A stretch of 64,000 bases of DNA from Microbulbifer agarilyticus (GTDB lineage Bacteria > Pseudomonadota > Gammaproteobacteria > Pseudomonadales > Cellvibrionaceae): positions 1 to 64,000 of the forward strand of contig NZ_JAIUZM010000003.1 in NCBI RefSeq assembly GCF_020171345.1, read 5' to 3'. Position numbers and translations under genes: made by a program. Each line of letters begins with the position of its first letter. Within the stretch, counting starts at the first letter, position 1. This document shows positions 43,307 to 52,476 of the stretch, piece by piece. The notes under the pieces were generated by a model. That model had not been told where the DNA came from, ran no database searches, and saw only the letters and a list, made by a program, of their open reading frames with translations.

Positions 43307-45661
43307 ATGCGCGCGCCGATCATCTTTCTGCTTGCGGTACTCGCCGCCACGGCCTGTGATAAAGACACAGGGGCGGGCGATGCAGAAAACCCGCCAAACA
43401 CCGTCCAACATTCCGCCGCTGTGCAGAGTCAGAAACCTGCTGTCGTCCATGTGGCGCAGGGTAAACAGGGTAAGGAAGGTAAGAAAGGGGCGCCCCCACA
43501 GGCGGATGGTAACCCCGATTATGTGGGCGTCGCGCAATGTGCGGCCTGCCATCAGCAGGCCTTCGACGACTGGCAAAAATCCCATCACGACCTGGCGATG
43601 AAAACGCCGGACTCGGAAACGGTGGTGGGGAATTTTGACGATGCAACCTTCGATTATTTTGGTACCGAGTCTCGCTTCTTTCAGCGCGATGACCAGTACT
43701 TTGTGCGCACCGATGGGCCCGATGGCAAACTGCACGATTATCCTGTGGCCTACACCTTTGGCGTTTATCCACTACAGCAGTATTTGATCGAGTTCCCCGG
43801 TGGGCGTTTACAGACACTCAGTCTCTCCTGGGATGCCCGTCCAAAAAAAGAGGGCGGCCAGCGCTGGTTCCACCTGTACCCGGATGAACAGATCAAGGCC
43901 GGCGATCCACTGCACTGGACCGGTATTAACCAGAACTGGAATTTCCAGTGTGCCGACTGTCATTCCACCAACCTGCACAAGAATTACGACGCAGAATCTC
44001 AGACATTTGCCACCCGCTGGTCTGAAATGAACGTGGGTTGCGAATCCTGTCATGGCCCGGGGCGGGCCCACGTGGAGTGGGCCGGTTTGCCGGAGCGCGA
44101 GCGCGCAGCGGATAAAAATCAGGGATTTGAACTGCGCTTCGATGGCCGCCGCCAGGCGCGCTGGGCGATGGATGCGAAGACCGGTATCGCGCTTATCGCC
44201 AACAACGTGCATACCCAAGCTGAAATTCCCGTATGCGCGCAGTGTCATTCCCGCCGCGGTACCCAGTTCCCCGGTGTCAAGCCAGAGGATGATTTCCTGG
44301 ACTTCTTCCACCCCGCCTTATTGAGTGCAGGTCTCTACCACGCAGACGGCCAGATCAACGACGAAGTGTATGTATGGGGCTCTTTCCTGCAGAGCAAAAT
44401 GCACGGGGCCGGTGTGACCTGCAGTAATTGTCACAACCCCCACAGCCTGGAGTTGCGCGCGAGTGGCAACGATGTGTGCGCGCAGTGCCATCTCCCCACC
44501 AAGTTCGATACGGCAGAACATCATTTTCACCCGGTGGGGAGTGAAGGCGCGCAGTGCGTGAACTGTCATATGACCGACAAGGTGTATATGCAGGTGGATG
44601 CACGTCGGGACCACAGCTTCCGCGTGCCACGCCCGGATTTGTCCGAAAAAATTGGATCACCGAACGCCTGTGTTGGCTGCCATACCGATGAAACCAACAC
44701 CTGGGCGGCGGCGATTCTGGAGGAAAAATTTGGCGAGCCGGACCCGCACTATGGCGAGGCGCTGTTTGCCGGGCGAGTGGGCGCGCCGGACGCGGAGAGC
44801 CAGTTACTGAAGCTGGCAATGGATGAGAGCCAGCCTGAAATAGCGCGGGCAACCGCGATCTCCATGCTGCCGCGCTACCTTTCGCAAACCAGCGCCCAGG
44901 TGTTGCAAGTGATTGCACAGGGGGATGATGCCTTGCTGCATTTGGGTCTGGCGCAATCGTTGGATCATGTACCGCAACAGGTGCGCCCGGCATTGGCAAT
45001 TCCGCTGTTGTATGAAGATGAACGCGTGACTGCCTCTCTTGCCGCCAGTGCTTTGGCGGGGGCACCGATGGAGAGTTATCCGGCGGAAGTCGGCAAACGC
45101 TTTGACCAAGCGATGGCCGATTACCAGGCCTCGGCGGAGTTCAATAGCGACCGACCGGAGAGCCTGGTGAATTTGGCTTCCTTGCGCGGGCGCGAAGGTG
45201 ACCTGCCCGGCGCCGAGAAGCTGCTGCAACAGGCGGTGGCGCTCGCCCCGTATTACACGCCGGCGATTATTAACCTGGCGGATCTGTACCGTGGTACCGG
45301 GCGTGAGCGCGATGGAGAGCGTCTGCTGCGCAACGCGCTCAATCGTCCGATCGAAGAAGCCATCGAAAAGGCGCCACTGCAGCACGCACTGGGCCTGTCT
45401 CTGGTGCGCCAGCAAAAATTACAGGACGCCATACCCATGCTGCGCGCTGCTGCCGATGCTGAGCATGCATCACCGCGCTATGCCTATGTGTATGCCATTG
45501 CGCTGAATTCGGCTGGTGACTCAACGGCCGCTGTCCGGTACCTGGAGCAGGCGCTGCAGCGGTTCCCCGGAGATCCAGAGATGATGAGCGCACTGATCTC
45601 CATGTACCGCGAAACTGGCCAGCAAGAAAAGGCGGAGCAGCTGCGGCGGCAGTTGCAGTAA
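43307..45661 (+). CDS. octahaem cytochrome c with TPR-like C-terminus
   Basis: 784 residues with a signal peptide whose end AATAC may be a lipobox. Eight CxxCH haem-binding motifs are visible: CAACH, CADCH, CESCH, CAQCH, CSNCH, CAQCH, CVNCH, CVGCH (residues about 80-460), a cytochrome c-554/NapC-related layout with extra histidines as distal ligands. After residue 490 come HEAT/TPR-like repeats (AEKLLQQAVALAPYYTPAIINLADLYRGTG). Such proteins are periplasmic electron carriers or reductases; the substrate cannot be told. GGAG precedes ATG 43307. It is divergent from the MoxR operon. Confidence 0.88.
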   Translation: MRAPIIFLLAVLAATACDKDTGAGDAENPPNTVQHSAAVQSQKPAVVHVAQGKQGKEGKKGAPPQADGNPDYVGVAQCAACHQQAFDDWQKSHHDLAMKTPDSETVVGNFDDATFDYFGTESRFFQRDDQYFVRTDGPDGKLHDYPVAYTFGVYPLQQYLIEFPGGRLQTLSLSWDARPKKEGGQRWFHLYPDEQIKAGDPLHWTGINQNWNFQCADCHSTNLHKNYDAESQTFATRWSEMNVGCESCHGPGRAHVEWAGLPERERAADKNQGFELRFDGRRQARWAMDAKTGIALIANNVHTQAEIPVCAQCHSRRGTQFPGVKPEDDFLDFFHPALLSAGLYHADGQINDEVYVWGSFLQSKMHGAGVTCSNCHNPHSLELRASGNDVCAQCHLPTKFDTAEHHFHPVGSEGAQCVNCHMTDKVYMQVDARRDHSFRVPRPDLSEKIGSPNACVGCHTDETNTWAAAILEEKFGEPDPHYGEALFAGRVGAPDAESQLLKLAMDESQPEIARATAISMLPRYLSQTSAQVLQVIAQGDDALLHLGLAQSLDHVPQQVRPALAIPLLYEDERVTASLAASALAGAPMESYPAEVGKRFDQAMADYQASAEFNSDRPESLVNLASLRGREGDLPGAEKLLQQAVALAPYYTPAIINLADLYRGTGRERDGERLLRNALNRPIEEAIEKAPLQHALGLSLVRQQKLQDAIPMLRAAADAEHASPRYAYVYAIALNSAGDSTAAVRYLEQALQRFPGDPEMMSALISMYRETGQQEKAEQLRRQLQ

Positions 45662-45676
45662 CGTCCAAAATCTTCT

Positions 45677-45699
45677 CGCCCTTCCCCGGGGGAAGGGCG
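45677..45699. terminator. hairpin after the cytochrome gene
   Basis: CGCCCTTCCCC (45677-45687) pairs with GGGGAAGGGCG (45689-45699). The very small loop means the inner pairs open. It follows the stop codon by 15 bases but has no T-run; weak evidence for termination. Confidence 0.5.
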
Positions 45700-45750
45700 G
45701 TACACTGAGTGCTCAACAACAATAAACGACAATAAAAGCACTTTGTGACC

Positions 45751-47280
45751 ATGCGTACTCAGCACTTCGATACCCTGATCATCGGTGCCGGCCTCTCGGG
45801 CATCGGCACTGCCTGCCATTTAATGCGGGACTGCCCCAACACGGACTTTGCAATTCTCGAGCGCCGCCAACAGATTGGTGGTACTTGGGATCTGTTCCGC
45901 TACCCCGGGGTCCGCTCCGATTCCGATATGTTCAGTTTTGGCTTCAGTTTCCGCCCATGGAATGGCCTGAAGACCATGGCCGATGGCGAGTCGATCCGCC
46001 GCTACATCGAGGATACGGCAGCGGAATACCACGTGACCGATAAGATTCACTTCGGTGTGAACCTGAACGAGGCCAATTGGGATAGCGTACAACAGCGCTG
46101 GCAGTTGCTCGGTGAGTGCAGCAGCCCGGCAGAGGAAGGTGGTAAAGCCCTGATCGAGCCCGTGCTGTTCACCTGCAACGTGCTGATTTCCTGCACCGGC
46201 TACTACGACTATCAGGCGGGATATCAGCCCGAGTTTGTCGGCATGGATAATTTTCAGGGGCAGTGGATTCACCCGCAACACTGGCCGCTGGATCTCGATT
46301 ACCAGAACGAGCGCGTTGTGGTGATTGGCAGCGGTGCTACCGCGGTAACCCTGGTACCAGCCATGGCAGAGCAGGCGGCGCATGTCACCATGTTGCAGCG
46401 CTCCCCCACCTATGTGTTGTCGGTGCCGGCGGAAGATAAGTTGACCCACTGGTTGAAGCAGTGGATACCCGGGCAGTGGGCCTATGGTATGGCGCGGCGT
46501 CGCAACATTACCCTGCACCGCTGGATGTTCAAGGCTGCCAAGCGCTGGCCACAGTTGGTGCGCAAACTGATGTTGCGTGGGGTGCGCAAGGCACTCGGCG
46601 AAGGAGAAAGCACAGCCCATTTTACGCCACGTTATGCGCCATGGGATCAACGGCTCTGCGCCATCCCCGATGGCGACCTGTTTGACTCGATCAATACGGG
46701 CAAGGCGTCGGTCGTGACCGAAGACATCGACTGCATTACCGAGAGCGGCATCCGATTGAAAAACGGTGAACATCTACCGGCGGATATCATTGTTTCGGCC
46801 ACCGGCCTGAAGCTGCAGCTGCTGGGAGGGCTGGCGCTGAAATTGGATGGGGAATCCGTGGATACCCGTAACCGCCTCACTTACAAGGGGGTGTTGATGG
46901 AAGGCGTACCCAATATGGCGTGGGTATTCGGCTATACCAATGCGGCCTGGACCCTGAAGGCAGATCTTGCCGCCGGTTATATTTGCAGATTGCTCAACCA
47001 TTTGCGTGACACGGGGCAGTGCCAGTTTATCGCTGTGGATAAAGATGGCTGCATGGGGGATTCCTCAGTGATGTCCGCGCTGCAGTCCGGTTATGTGGAG
47101 CGTGCGGATCACCTGTTGCCACGACAGGGTACCCGCTACCCGTGGAAGCTACTGAACGACTACCCGAAAGATCGCAAGCTCATGCTGGAAGCGCCGATCG
47201 ATGACGGCATTCTGAATTTCTCCGCGACACGCGTGGCGCAAAATCACAGCGCAGAGGAGGAGGCCGCGACAACTGGCTGA
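45751..47280 (+). CDS. flavin-containing monooxygenase, Baeyer-Villiger type
   Basis: About 509 residues. FAD-binding G-A-G-L-S-G at residues 11-16, ERRQQIGGTWDLFRYPGVRSDSD (ATG or GTW motif), an NADPH site VVVIGSGATAVTLVPAM, and the BVMO fingerprint FxGxxxHxxxWP present as FQGQWIHPQHWP (about 170). The class inserts oxygen into ketones or hydroxylates lipids; the closest group seems to be the FMO/BVMO of hydrocarbon-using marine bacteria. GTG 45745 is an alternative start. It shares the strand with the next gene, 57 bases on. Confidence 0.9.
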   Translation: MRTQHFDTLIIGAGLSGIGTACHLMRDCPNTDFAILERRQQIGGTWDLFRYPGVRSDSDMFSFGFSFRPWNGLKTMADGESIRRYIEDTAAEYHVTDKIHFGVNLNEANWDSVQQRWQLLGECSSPAEEGGKALIEPVLFTCNVLISCTGYYDYQAGYQPEFVGMDNFQGQWIHPQHWPLDLDYQNERVVVIGSGATAVTLVPAMAEQAAHVTMLQRSPTYVLSVPAEDKLTHWLKQWIPGQWAYGMARRRNITLHRWMFKAAKRWPQLVRKLMLRGVRKALGEGESTAHFTPRYAPWDQRLCAIPDGDLFDSINTGKASVVTEDIDCITESGIRLKNGEHLPADIIVSATGLKLQLLGGLALKLDGESVDTRNRLTYKGVLMEGVPNMAWVFGYTNAAWTLKADLAAGYICRLLNHLRDTGQCQFIAVDKDGCMGDSSVMSALQSGYVERADHLLPRQGTRYPWKLLNDYPKDRKLMLEAPIDDGILNFSATRVAQNHSAEEEAATTG

Positions 47281-47337
47281 TACGCAAGCGAATCGACTAG
47301 GCTCTAAGTCATCCAGTAACAGCGAGATGACACCAGA

Positions 47338-48924
47338 ATGCCGAGCGTTCGTACTCTGCGACCTTTTTTCCTGTGGGCGGTAGTGTTGTTTTGCCTGGCC
47401 ATTCTGTGGGAAGTGATCATGGGTGACAGCCAGACCTCAACGGAGCCCTTGGGTGAAGTCGTAAATAGCCTCGCGCCAGCCACCGAGTCACGTTTGGCAC
47501 GGGTGGTTCTGCGCGACGCGCAAGGTCAGCCAGATACCCACTCTGGTTTTCATCTTTTGCAGGATGGGCTGTCTGCTTTTGTGGCGCGTGCGGCACTGAT
47601 TGAGGAAGCCAGTGTCTCTCTCGACCTCCAATACTACATCTATGAAGACGATACCGTTGGCCGCATCCTGACCAGCCTGCTGCTGCAGGCTGCGGATCGC
47701 GGGGTGCGCGTACGCCTGCTGGTGGACGATCTCGGCACCCGCGTGGAAAACCCCTGGATCGCGGTGCTCGACCAGCACCCGAATGTTTCTATTCGATTAT
47801 TCAACCCGGTGGCGGGCCGTTCGGGTATCGGGCGTGCCATCGAACAGGCGCTGAATTTTGGCCGTATCAATCATCGCATGCACAACAAACTGATGGTTGC
47901 CGACGGGCAGTTGATGATTACCGGCGGGCGCAACATTGGCGACGGCTACTTCTCCCACGCGAATGTGGAATTTTTTGATGTCGACGTACTGGCGATTGGC
48001 GCGGTTCTACCGGAAGCTTCGCGCATTTTTGATGAATATTGGAATTACAAGGTTTCTGTGCCGGTCGAGTTGCTTCCTCTGACGACGGCGGATAACCAGA
48101 CTCTGGACCAGCTCCGGCAGGAGGTGGCCAACTTTCTCGCAAACGAGGCAGAGTCCGAATTTACCGAAGCGCTCAAGAGTTCCGATTTTGCCCGGGCGTT
48201 GATCAATGACCAGGTCGCCTTTCACTGGGGGCCAGCCTCCCTCTATGCGGATCCACCATCGAAAGCGTTGAAGCGGGACGAGATTCCGGTTGAGGAGTTT
48301 CCAGGGTATCAGCTGGAAAAAGTCATTCGCAGCGCAAAGCAGCGGTTGAGCATCAGTAGTGCCTACTTTATTCCCGGCGATGTGGGCAGCGAGTTGTTTG
48401 GTGAGCTGGAGCGGCGCGGTGTGCAGGTGAAGATCCTCACCAACTCGCTTTCCAGTAACGATGTGGCAATTGTGCACGGTGCTTATGCGCGCTATCGGCT
48501 TACGCTTCTGAGAAGCGGTATCGACCTGTGGGAGTTGCGCACGGTTGCCGGGCAAGAGAAGCGCCAGCACTGGTTTCATGGGAAATCCCGCGCAACGCTG
48601 CATGCCAAGACATTTGTGATTGATGAGGACCGGGGGTTTGTTGGCTCGATCAATCTGGATAGCCGCTCAATTATCCAGAACACAGAGATTGGCTTGCTGA
48701 TGGAAAATGCAGAAATAAATCAGCAACTGAATAATTTGTTTGAAGAGTGGGTTGCGCCGGACTCTGCCTGGCACCTGGTATTGAATGAGCAGGGTGAGCT
48801 GCGCTGGCAAGCGCAAGACGTGAATGGTGCGTTCATCGAAATGAATGTGGACCCTGAGACCAGCTGGTGGCAAAGAAGCCTCAGCTGGCTGTTATCCTGG
48901 CTGCCAATTGAAACACAGATCTAG
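47338..48924 (+). CDS. phospholipase D / cardiolipin synthase-like protein
   Basis: 528 residues: N-terminal membrane anchor (FFLWAVVLFCLAILWEVIM) and two HKD motifs, the PLD signature. The first is HRMHNKLMVADGQLMITGGRNIGD (H-x-K-x4-D, about 185), the second LHAKTFVIDEDRGFVGSINLDSRS (about 425). Length and arrangement fit bacterial PLD-like proteins (cardiolipin synthase C type) that transfer phosphatidyl groups. Likely lipid remodelling at the inner membrane. In tandem with the monooxygenase gene. Confidence 0.9.
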   Translation: MPSVRTLRPFFLWAVVLFCLAILWEVIMGDSQTSTEPLGEVVNSLAPATESRLARVVLRDAQGQPDTHSGFHLLQDGLSAFVARAALIEEASVSLDLQYYIYEDDTVGRILTSLLLQAADRGVRVRLLVDDLGTRVENPWIAVLDQHPNVSIRLFNPVAGRSGIGRAIEQALNFGRINHRMHNKLMVADGQLMITGGRNIGDGYFSHANVEFFDVDVLAIGAVLPEASRIFDEYWNYKVSVPVELLPLTTADNQTLDQLRQEVANFLANEAESEFTEALKSSDFARALINDQVAFHWGPASLYADPPSKALKRDEIPVEEFPGYQLEKVIRSAKQRLSISSAYFIPGDVGSELFGELERRGVQVKILTNSLSSNDVAIVHGAYARYRLTLLRSGIDLWELRTVAGQEKRQHWFHGKSRATLHAKTFVIDEDRGFVGSINLDSRSIIQNTEIGLLMENAEINQQLNNLFEEWVAPDSAWHLVLNEQGELRWQAQDVNGAFIEMNVDPETSWWQRSLSWLLSWLPIETQI

Positions 48925-48942
48925 CGCTCGCAATTTCGGCCA

Positions 48943-50235
48943 TCAAAATGAAAATTGCACCGATGCGCCCAAGAACTGGATTTTTGCGTCTTCATAGGTT
49001 CCCTGTAGACGAGGACTGAATGGGGGGCGCCCTTGCTGGTCGATATCGACATCGCCTAGTGAGACGTAGTTGTAGCCGATATCCATGGTCAATCCCGGGC
49101 ACAGCTCTTTGCCGGCGCCGAGGCCTATGGTCCAGGTTTCGTTGGTCACCGTATCGGCGGTGACCGACGAGGTATTCTGCATACCGCTTTCCAGTGCGAC
49201 GCCGGTGGAAAGATACCAGCCGTTCAACATTCCCTGATCGAACTCGTGCCGAATACCCAGCGCCAGTGCGCCGGTGTCTTTATATCCGCGGTCCACCTTG
49301 ATGGACGTTTGCACCGGATCGCCGAGTTCGAGGGAAACACCCGCGTATTCGGACCACTCCTGCCAGGCTAGGTTGGCATAGAAGGTGGTGGAGTCGGTCA
49401 TCTGTTGTTGCAAACTGGCGGTGACCGTCGGCGGGACATCCACATCAATCTCGGTGCGGATACCATCAAAACGTTCGACGGCGGGGGCGAACAGGGGGCC
49501 AAAGTTACGCAGCCGCAGGTTGTCGCGGAAGTCGAATTCGACTTTTGAGGTGTAGGTAAGGCCAAAGGTGGTACCTGCAACCGGGCGGTACATAATACCT
49601 GCGTTGGCGCCGTATCCCATTTCCAGGTCTTTGTAACGCAGAAATGCATCGCCACCAGCCAGTCCAGCGCGCGGTGCAGACTGATAACTCAGGTACCCGA
49701 CCATGGCATTGAGGCCTATGCCGAGAGAGAGGCAGTCGTTCATCTTCCAGCTTAGGGAGGGGATCAGGCTCATGCTGAGCAGGTCGACGTTCTGGACAAA
49801 ACGCCGTCCTTTCCAGGAATCGGTGTAGTCGAGACCGAGGCCGAAGTTGCCCGCTGTGGCGAAACCCCAGCCGATATTGTCGGTCAGTTTACCTGCGGCA
49901 AAGACACCGCCACCGGGGAACCAAGCGAGTGCATTGCCGCCGTCGCCGCCGGATAAATTACTCTCTCCGCCGTCGGTAAACTTGATATCACCGTAGAGTG
50001 CCTGTGCTGCGCCGCGAACCTCCATGTTGCCGCGCCACACGGTGCCCGCCGGGTTGGTGAATGCGGTCGCAGCATCTTCTGGCGTAGCGGCCCAGCCTGC
50101 GCTGGCGGTACCCAGAATGGGGGTGCCGATTTGCCACAACATAACGCCGCCGGCATATGCGCTGGGCGCACTGGCTGCGGCAAGTGTTGCAATGGCAATG
50201 GGTAAGTATCTATACAGGTGAGCCTTGCTACGCAT
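48943..50235 (-). CDS. FadL/OmpP1 outer-membrane transporter
   Basis: 430 residues with signal peptide (LPIAIATLAAASAPSAYA). FadL-type hallmark: GTASAGWAATPEDAATAFTNPAGTVW near the N-terminus (the hatch) and a 14-strand barrel ending in a C-terminal aromatic (QFSF). Carries long-chain fatty acids or other hydrophobic compounds across the outer membrane. GAGGGAA precedes ATG 50235. It is convergent with the PLD-like gene (19 bases apart). Confidence 0.92.
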   Translation of the reverse strand: MRSKAHLYRYLPIAIATLAAASAPSAYAGGVMLWQIGTPILGTASAGWAATPEDAATAFTNPAGTVWRGNMEVRGAAQALYGDIKFTDGGESNLSGGDGGNALAWFPGGGVFAAGKLTDNIGWGFATAGNFGLGLDYTDSWKGRRFVQNVDLLSMSLIPSLSWKMNDCLSLGIGLNAMVGYLSYQSAPRAGLAGGDAFLRYKDLEMGYGANAGIMYRPVAGTTFGLTYTSKVEFDFRDNLRLRNFGPLFAPAVERFDGIRTEIDVDVPPTVTASLQQQMTDSTTFYANLAWQEWSEYAGVSLELGDPVQTSIKVDRGYKDTGALALGIRHEFDQGMLNGWYLSTGVALESGMQNTSSVTADTVTNETWTIGLGAGKELCPGLTMDIGYNYVSLGDVDIDQQGRPPFSPRLQGTYEDAKIQFLGASVQFSF

Positions 50236-50314
50236 GTTAAATTCCCTCTGACGACATCTTCGATCGAGTCAATTCAATTCCGATACATTTCGATGCTTTG
50301 CCACAGCCATTGCA

Positions 50315-51106
50315 CTATTTCGGAAACAACATCACCCAATTCAGACGGAAGCCCCATTCCTGCGAACCGACCACAGGGCTATCCACGTAGTAACGCGGCC
50401 CAGCCTGTATCTGGTAGGTCTGATCACCGACTTCAAATACTTTTGCTACCAGGAAATGCACCGGCGCATTCCATACCTCTGTCTCCCAGAAGTACGTGGT
50501 TTCACTTTGCAGGGTAAAGGTCCAGGCGTTGGACGTGTTGTAGGCGAGGAACGGCTGAATGAACGTGTTGTTTACGTCGTTGCGGTTGTCACTGCCGGCA
50601 AAAGACCACACGTGATTGGCCAGTGCGCCGATGGTCCAGGAGCCGGTTTGTTTGAGCACCACGGCGGTAGGACCGATCCCCCATTTTTCCGCACCGAGGA
50701 GCGGTTCCGTTGCAGTGGGGAACAAAAAAACCGGGCCAACACCCCAGGTGACGCCACCCGAAGTGGGCTCCTTTGGTGAAAAGAACAGGCTCTGTACTGT
50801 GTCACCCAATCCTGTTTGGTCGCCGCTGCCGGGAAAAATATCTTCCTGATTGATCACTGGAACAATGGTGCGGTTGATCAGGTTCAGGTCTTCGGTGAGT
50901 TCAAAGGGAATCACCGGCTGGATATTCAACCTGTATGTTCTGCCGCCTTCAATTGGTCCAACCCGGTTGTCTAGATTGTGCTGAAAGGGCAGGCTGATAA
51001 GGTCAGAAATTGGATTACTGAGCTGTTTGGCAAGGCTGCTGTCGTCGGCAGCAACTGCGATGCAGGAAATCGCGAAGGCAAAAGAAGCGATGAAACAGCG
51101 GTACAT
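50315..51106 (-). CDS. outer-membrane beta-barrel protein
   Basis: 263 residues with a signal peptide (FIASFAFAISCIAVAA) and alternating amphipathic strands ending in VMLFPK; GSGDQTGLGDTVQSLFFSPKEP, WGVGPVFLFPTATEPLLGAEKWGIGPTAVVLKQ and QAGPRYYVDSP are the pattern of the porin-like proteins sometimes annotated as transporters or neuromedin U. The physiological substrate is unknown. It lies 80 bases upstream of fadL on the same strand, likely co-transcribed. Confidence 0.78.
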   Translation of the reverse strand: MYRCFIASFAFAISCIAVAADDSSLAKQLSNPISDLISLPFQHNLDNRVGPIEGGRTYRLNIQPVIPFELTEDLNLINRTIVPVINQEDIFPGSGDQTGLGDTVQSLFFSPKEPTSGGVTWGVGPVFLFPTATEPLLGAEKWGIGPTAVVLKQTGSWTIGALANHVWSFAGSDNRNDVNNTFIQPFLAYNTSNAWTFTLQSETTYFWETEVWNAPVHFLVAKVFEVGDQTYQIQAGPRYYVDSPVVGSQEWGFRLNWVMLFPK

Positions 51107-51354
51107 CTACATCACCAAAGTGGGAAGTTCGAAAACAACTTCCGTCAGTCTAGATGTATTCGGCAATATTTGAGTTGGTTTGGCATTGCGGTCAACAGGC
51201 GAAGAGAAAAACGCGCTACCTGTCGGATTAATTGTCGCGTTGCTTGCTGTACTGACGTTCGCGCCGATTTTTTCTCAGGTTGTTGCGCTGAAATTATGAA
51301 AGATGCGGCCGGGATCGAGATCGCCGGCGCACTTATATAGGAAGAAGCAGGGTG

Positions 51355-52245
51355 TTACTTGGTGGCGACCGCTAGTGCCACGGCATTAGGGCCGAGGTTG
51401 ATACCACCGGAAAGGCTCATTACCGAACGATAGATTTTCACGTTGTGCTTCTCGGCAACTTTTTCAAATTCCTTAAAGCCCGGCACCTTGTCCAGATTCT
51501 TCAACGGACCAGCAATACTGACCACCACCGCAGGCATCAGCAGGTCACCGGCGGCCATTTTCTCTTCCGCCAGCTGGAACAGACGACGGGTACAGCCGTC
51601 ATAGGTTTTTACGGTATCAGCTACCGCAGAACCTTGGTAGGTCATTGAAATGATCGGGTGCAGGTCCAGCAGGCGCGCAAAAAACGCTTTGATCCAGCTA
51701 ACGCTTTTTTCGTTCTTCTGGCGTGCACGCTCGCGCAGATAGTACACGTCCTCAACAGAGGCATAGCCCACCATCTTGCGGCCGAATTCCTCGGTGCGCG
51801 ATTTGATTTGTGCGCCACTGAGGCCTTTTTGAATCAGGGACAGGGTGTACAGCGCCAGCAGGCCCTGGCCGGAGAACAGGGTGTGGGAATCCACTGCACT
51901 GATTTGTGCGTCGTCGTTGTTCAGGCGCTTGGCCACGTTGACGGCATTGGCGTAGGTGGGACTGTTGGCACCATTAATGGTCTGTACCACGATGTCCTTA
52001 TGGCCTTCGCGCAGCAGCTTCGACAGGACGGTGTCGATTTCCTCCTCGCTGGCTGGGCCAGAGGTCACCTGATGGGTGCGGCCGACCAGGTTCAGGGAGT
52101 AGAAGTGATTCATCTGCGCGGGATTGCGCTGATCCCCGAACTGGTCTTTACCCACGCTGACACTGTGGGGAAGAACCGGGATCTTGTACTTGCGCAAAAA
52201 CTCATCGGGCAGGTCACAGCCGGAGTCGACAACTAGCTGAACCAT
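51355..52245 (-). CDS. DegV family fatty-acid-binding protein
   Basis: About 296 residues from ATG 52245 (AGAGG upstream; the frame is open 9 codons further). The family binds fatty acids: N-terminal LVVDSGCDLPDEFLRKYKIPVLP, then TSGPASEEEI (S-G-P-S/A-x-E site), then SVDSHTLFSGQGLL and C-terminal SLSGGINLGPNAVALA. In Firmicutes such proteins (FakB) present fatty acids to a kinase; fakA is not in the window. The genomic neighbours on the left also concern lipids. Confidence 0.9.
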   Translation of the reverse strand: MVQLVVDSGCDLPDEFLRKYKIPVLPHSVSVGKDQFGDQRNPAQMNHFYSLNLVGRTHQVTSGPASEEEIDTVLSKLLREGHKDIVVQTINGANSPTYANAVNVAKRLNNDDAQISAVDSHTLFSGQGLLALYTLSLIQKGLSGAQIKSRTEEFGRKMVGYASVEDVYYLRERARQKNEKSVSWIKAFFARLLDLHPIISMTYQGSAVADTVKTYDGCTRRLFQLAEEKMAAGDLLMPAVVVSIAGPLKNLDKVPGFKEFEKVAEKHNVKIYRSVMSLSGGINLGPNAVALAVATK

Positions 52246-52408
52246 GTTGGTGCCTCTTATTTTCTGGTCCAATGTGGGGTGTTTGGCGCCGAATCTAACA
52301 CTGTGGCGTGTAATTTTACAGGTCGTGCGGGGGCAAATTACGGACGGTATGTGACCTGAGAGTTCTGCGGTTGCGGGGTGTGTGGAGTAGCGGAGTACTG
52401 AGGGCGTT

Positions 52409-52436
52409 AAAAAAAGCCGCAGACAGAATCTGCGGC
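52409..52436 (-). terminator. intrinsic terminator at the end of the glucan locus
   Basis: Minus strand: GCCGCAGA (52436-52429) pairs with TCTGCGGC (52423-52416), loop of 5, followed by seven T (52415-52409). It lies 41 bases after the stop codon of the mutarotase-like gene. Confidence 0.92.
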
Positions 52437-52476
52437 AAGCGCCTTTCGGGATGCTTGGGCGATGAAGACTGGGGGG

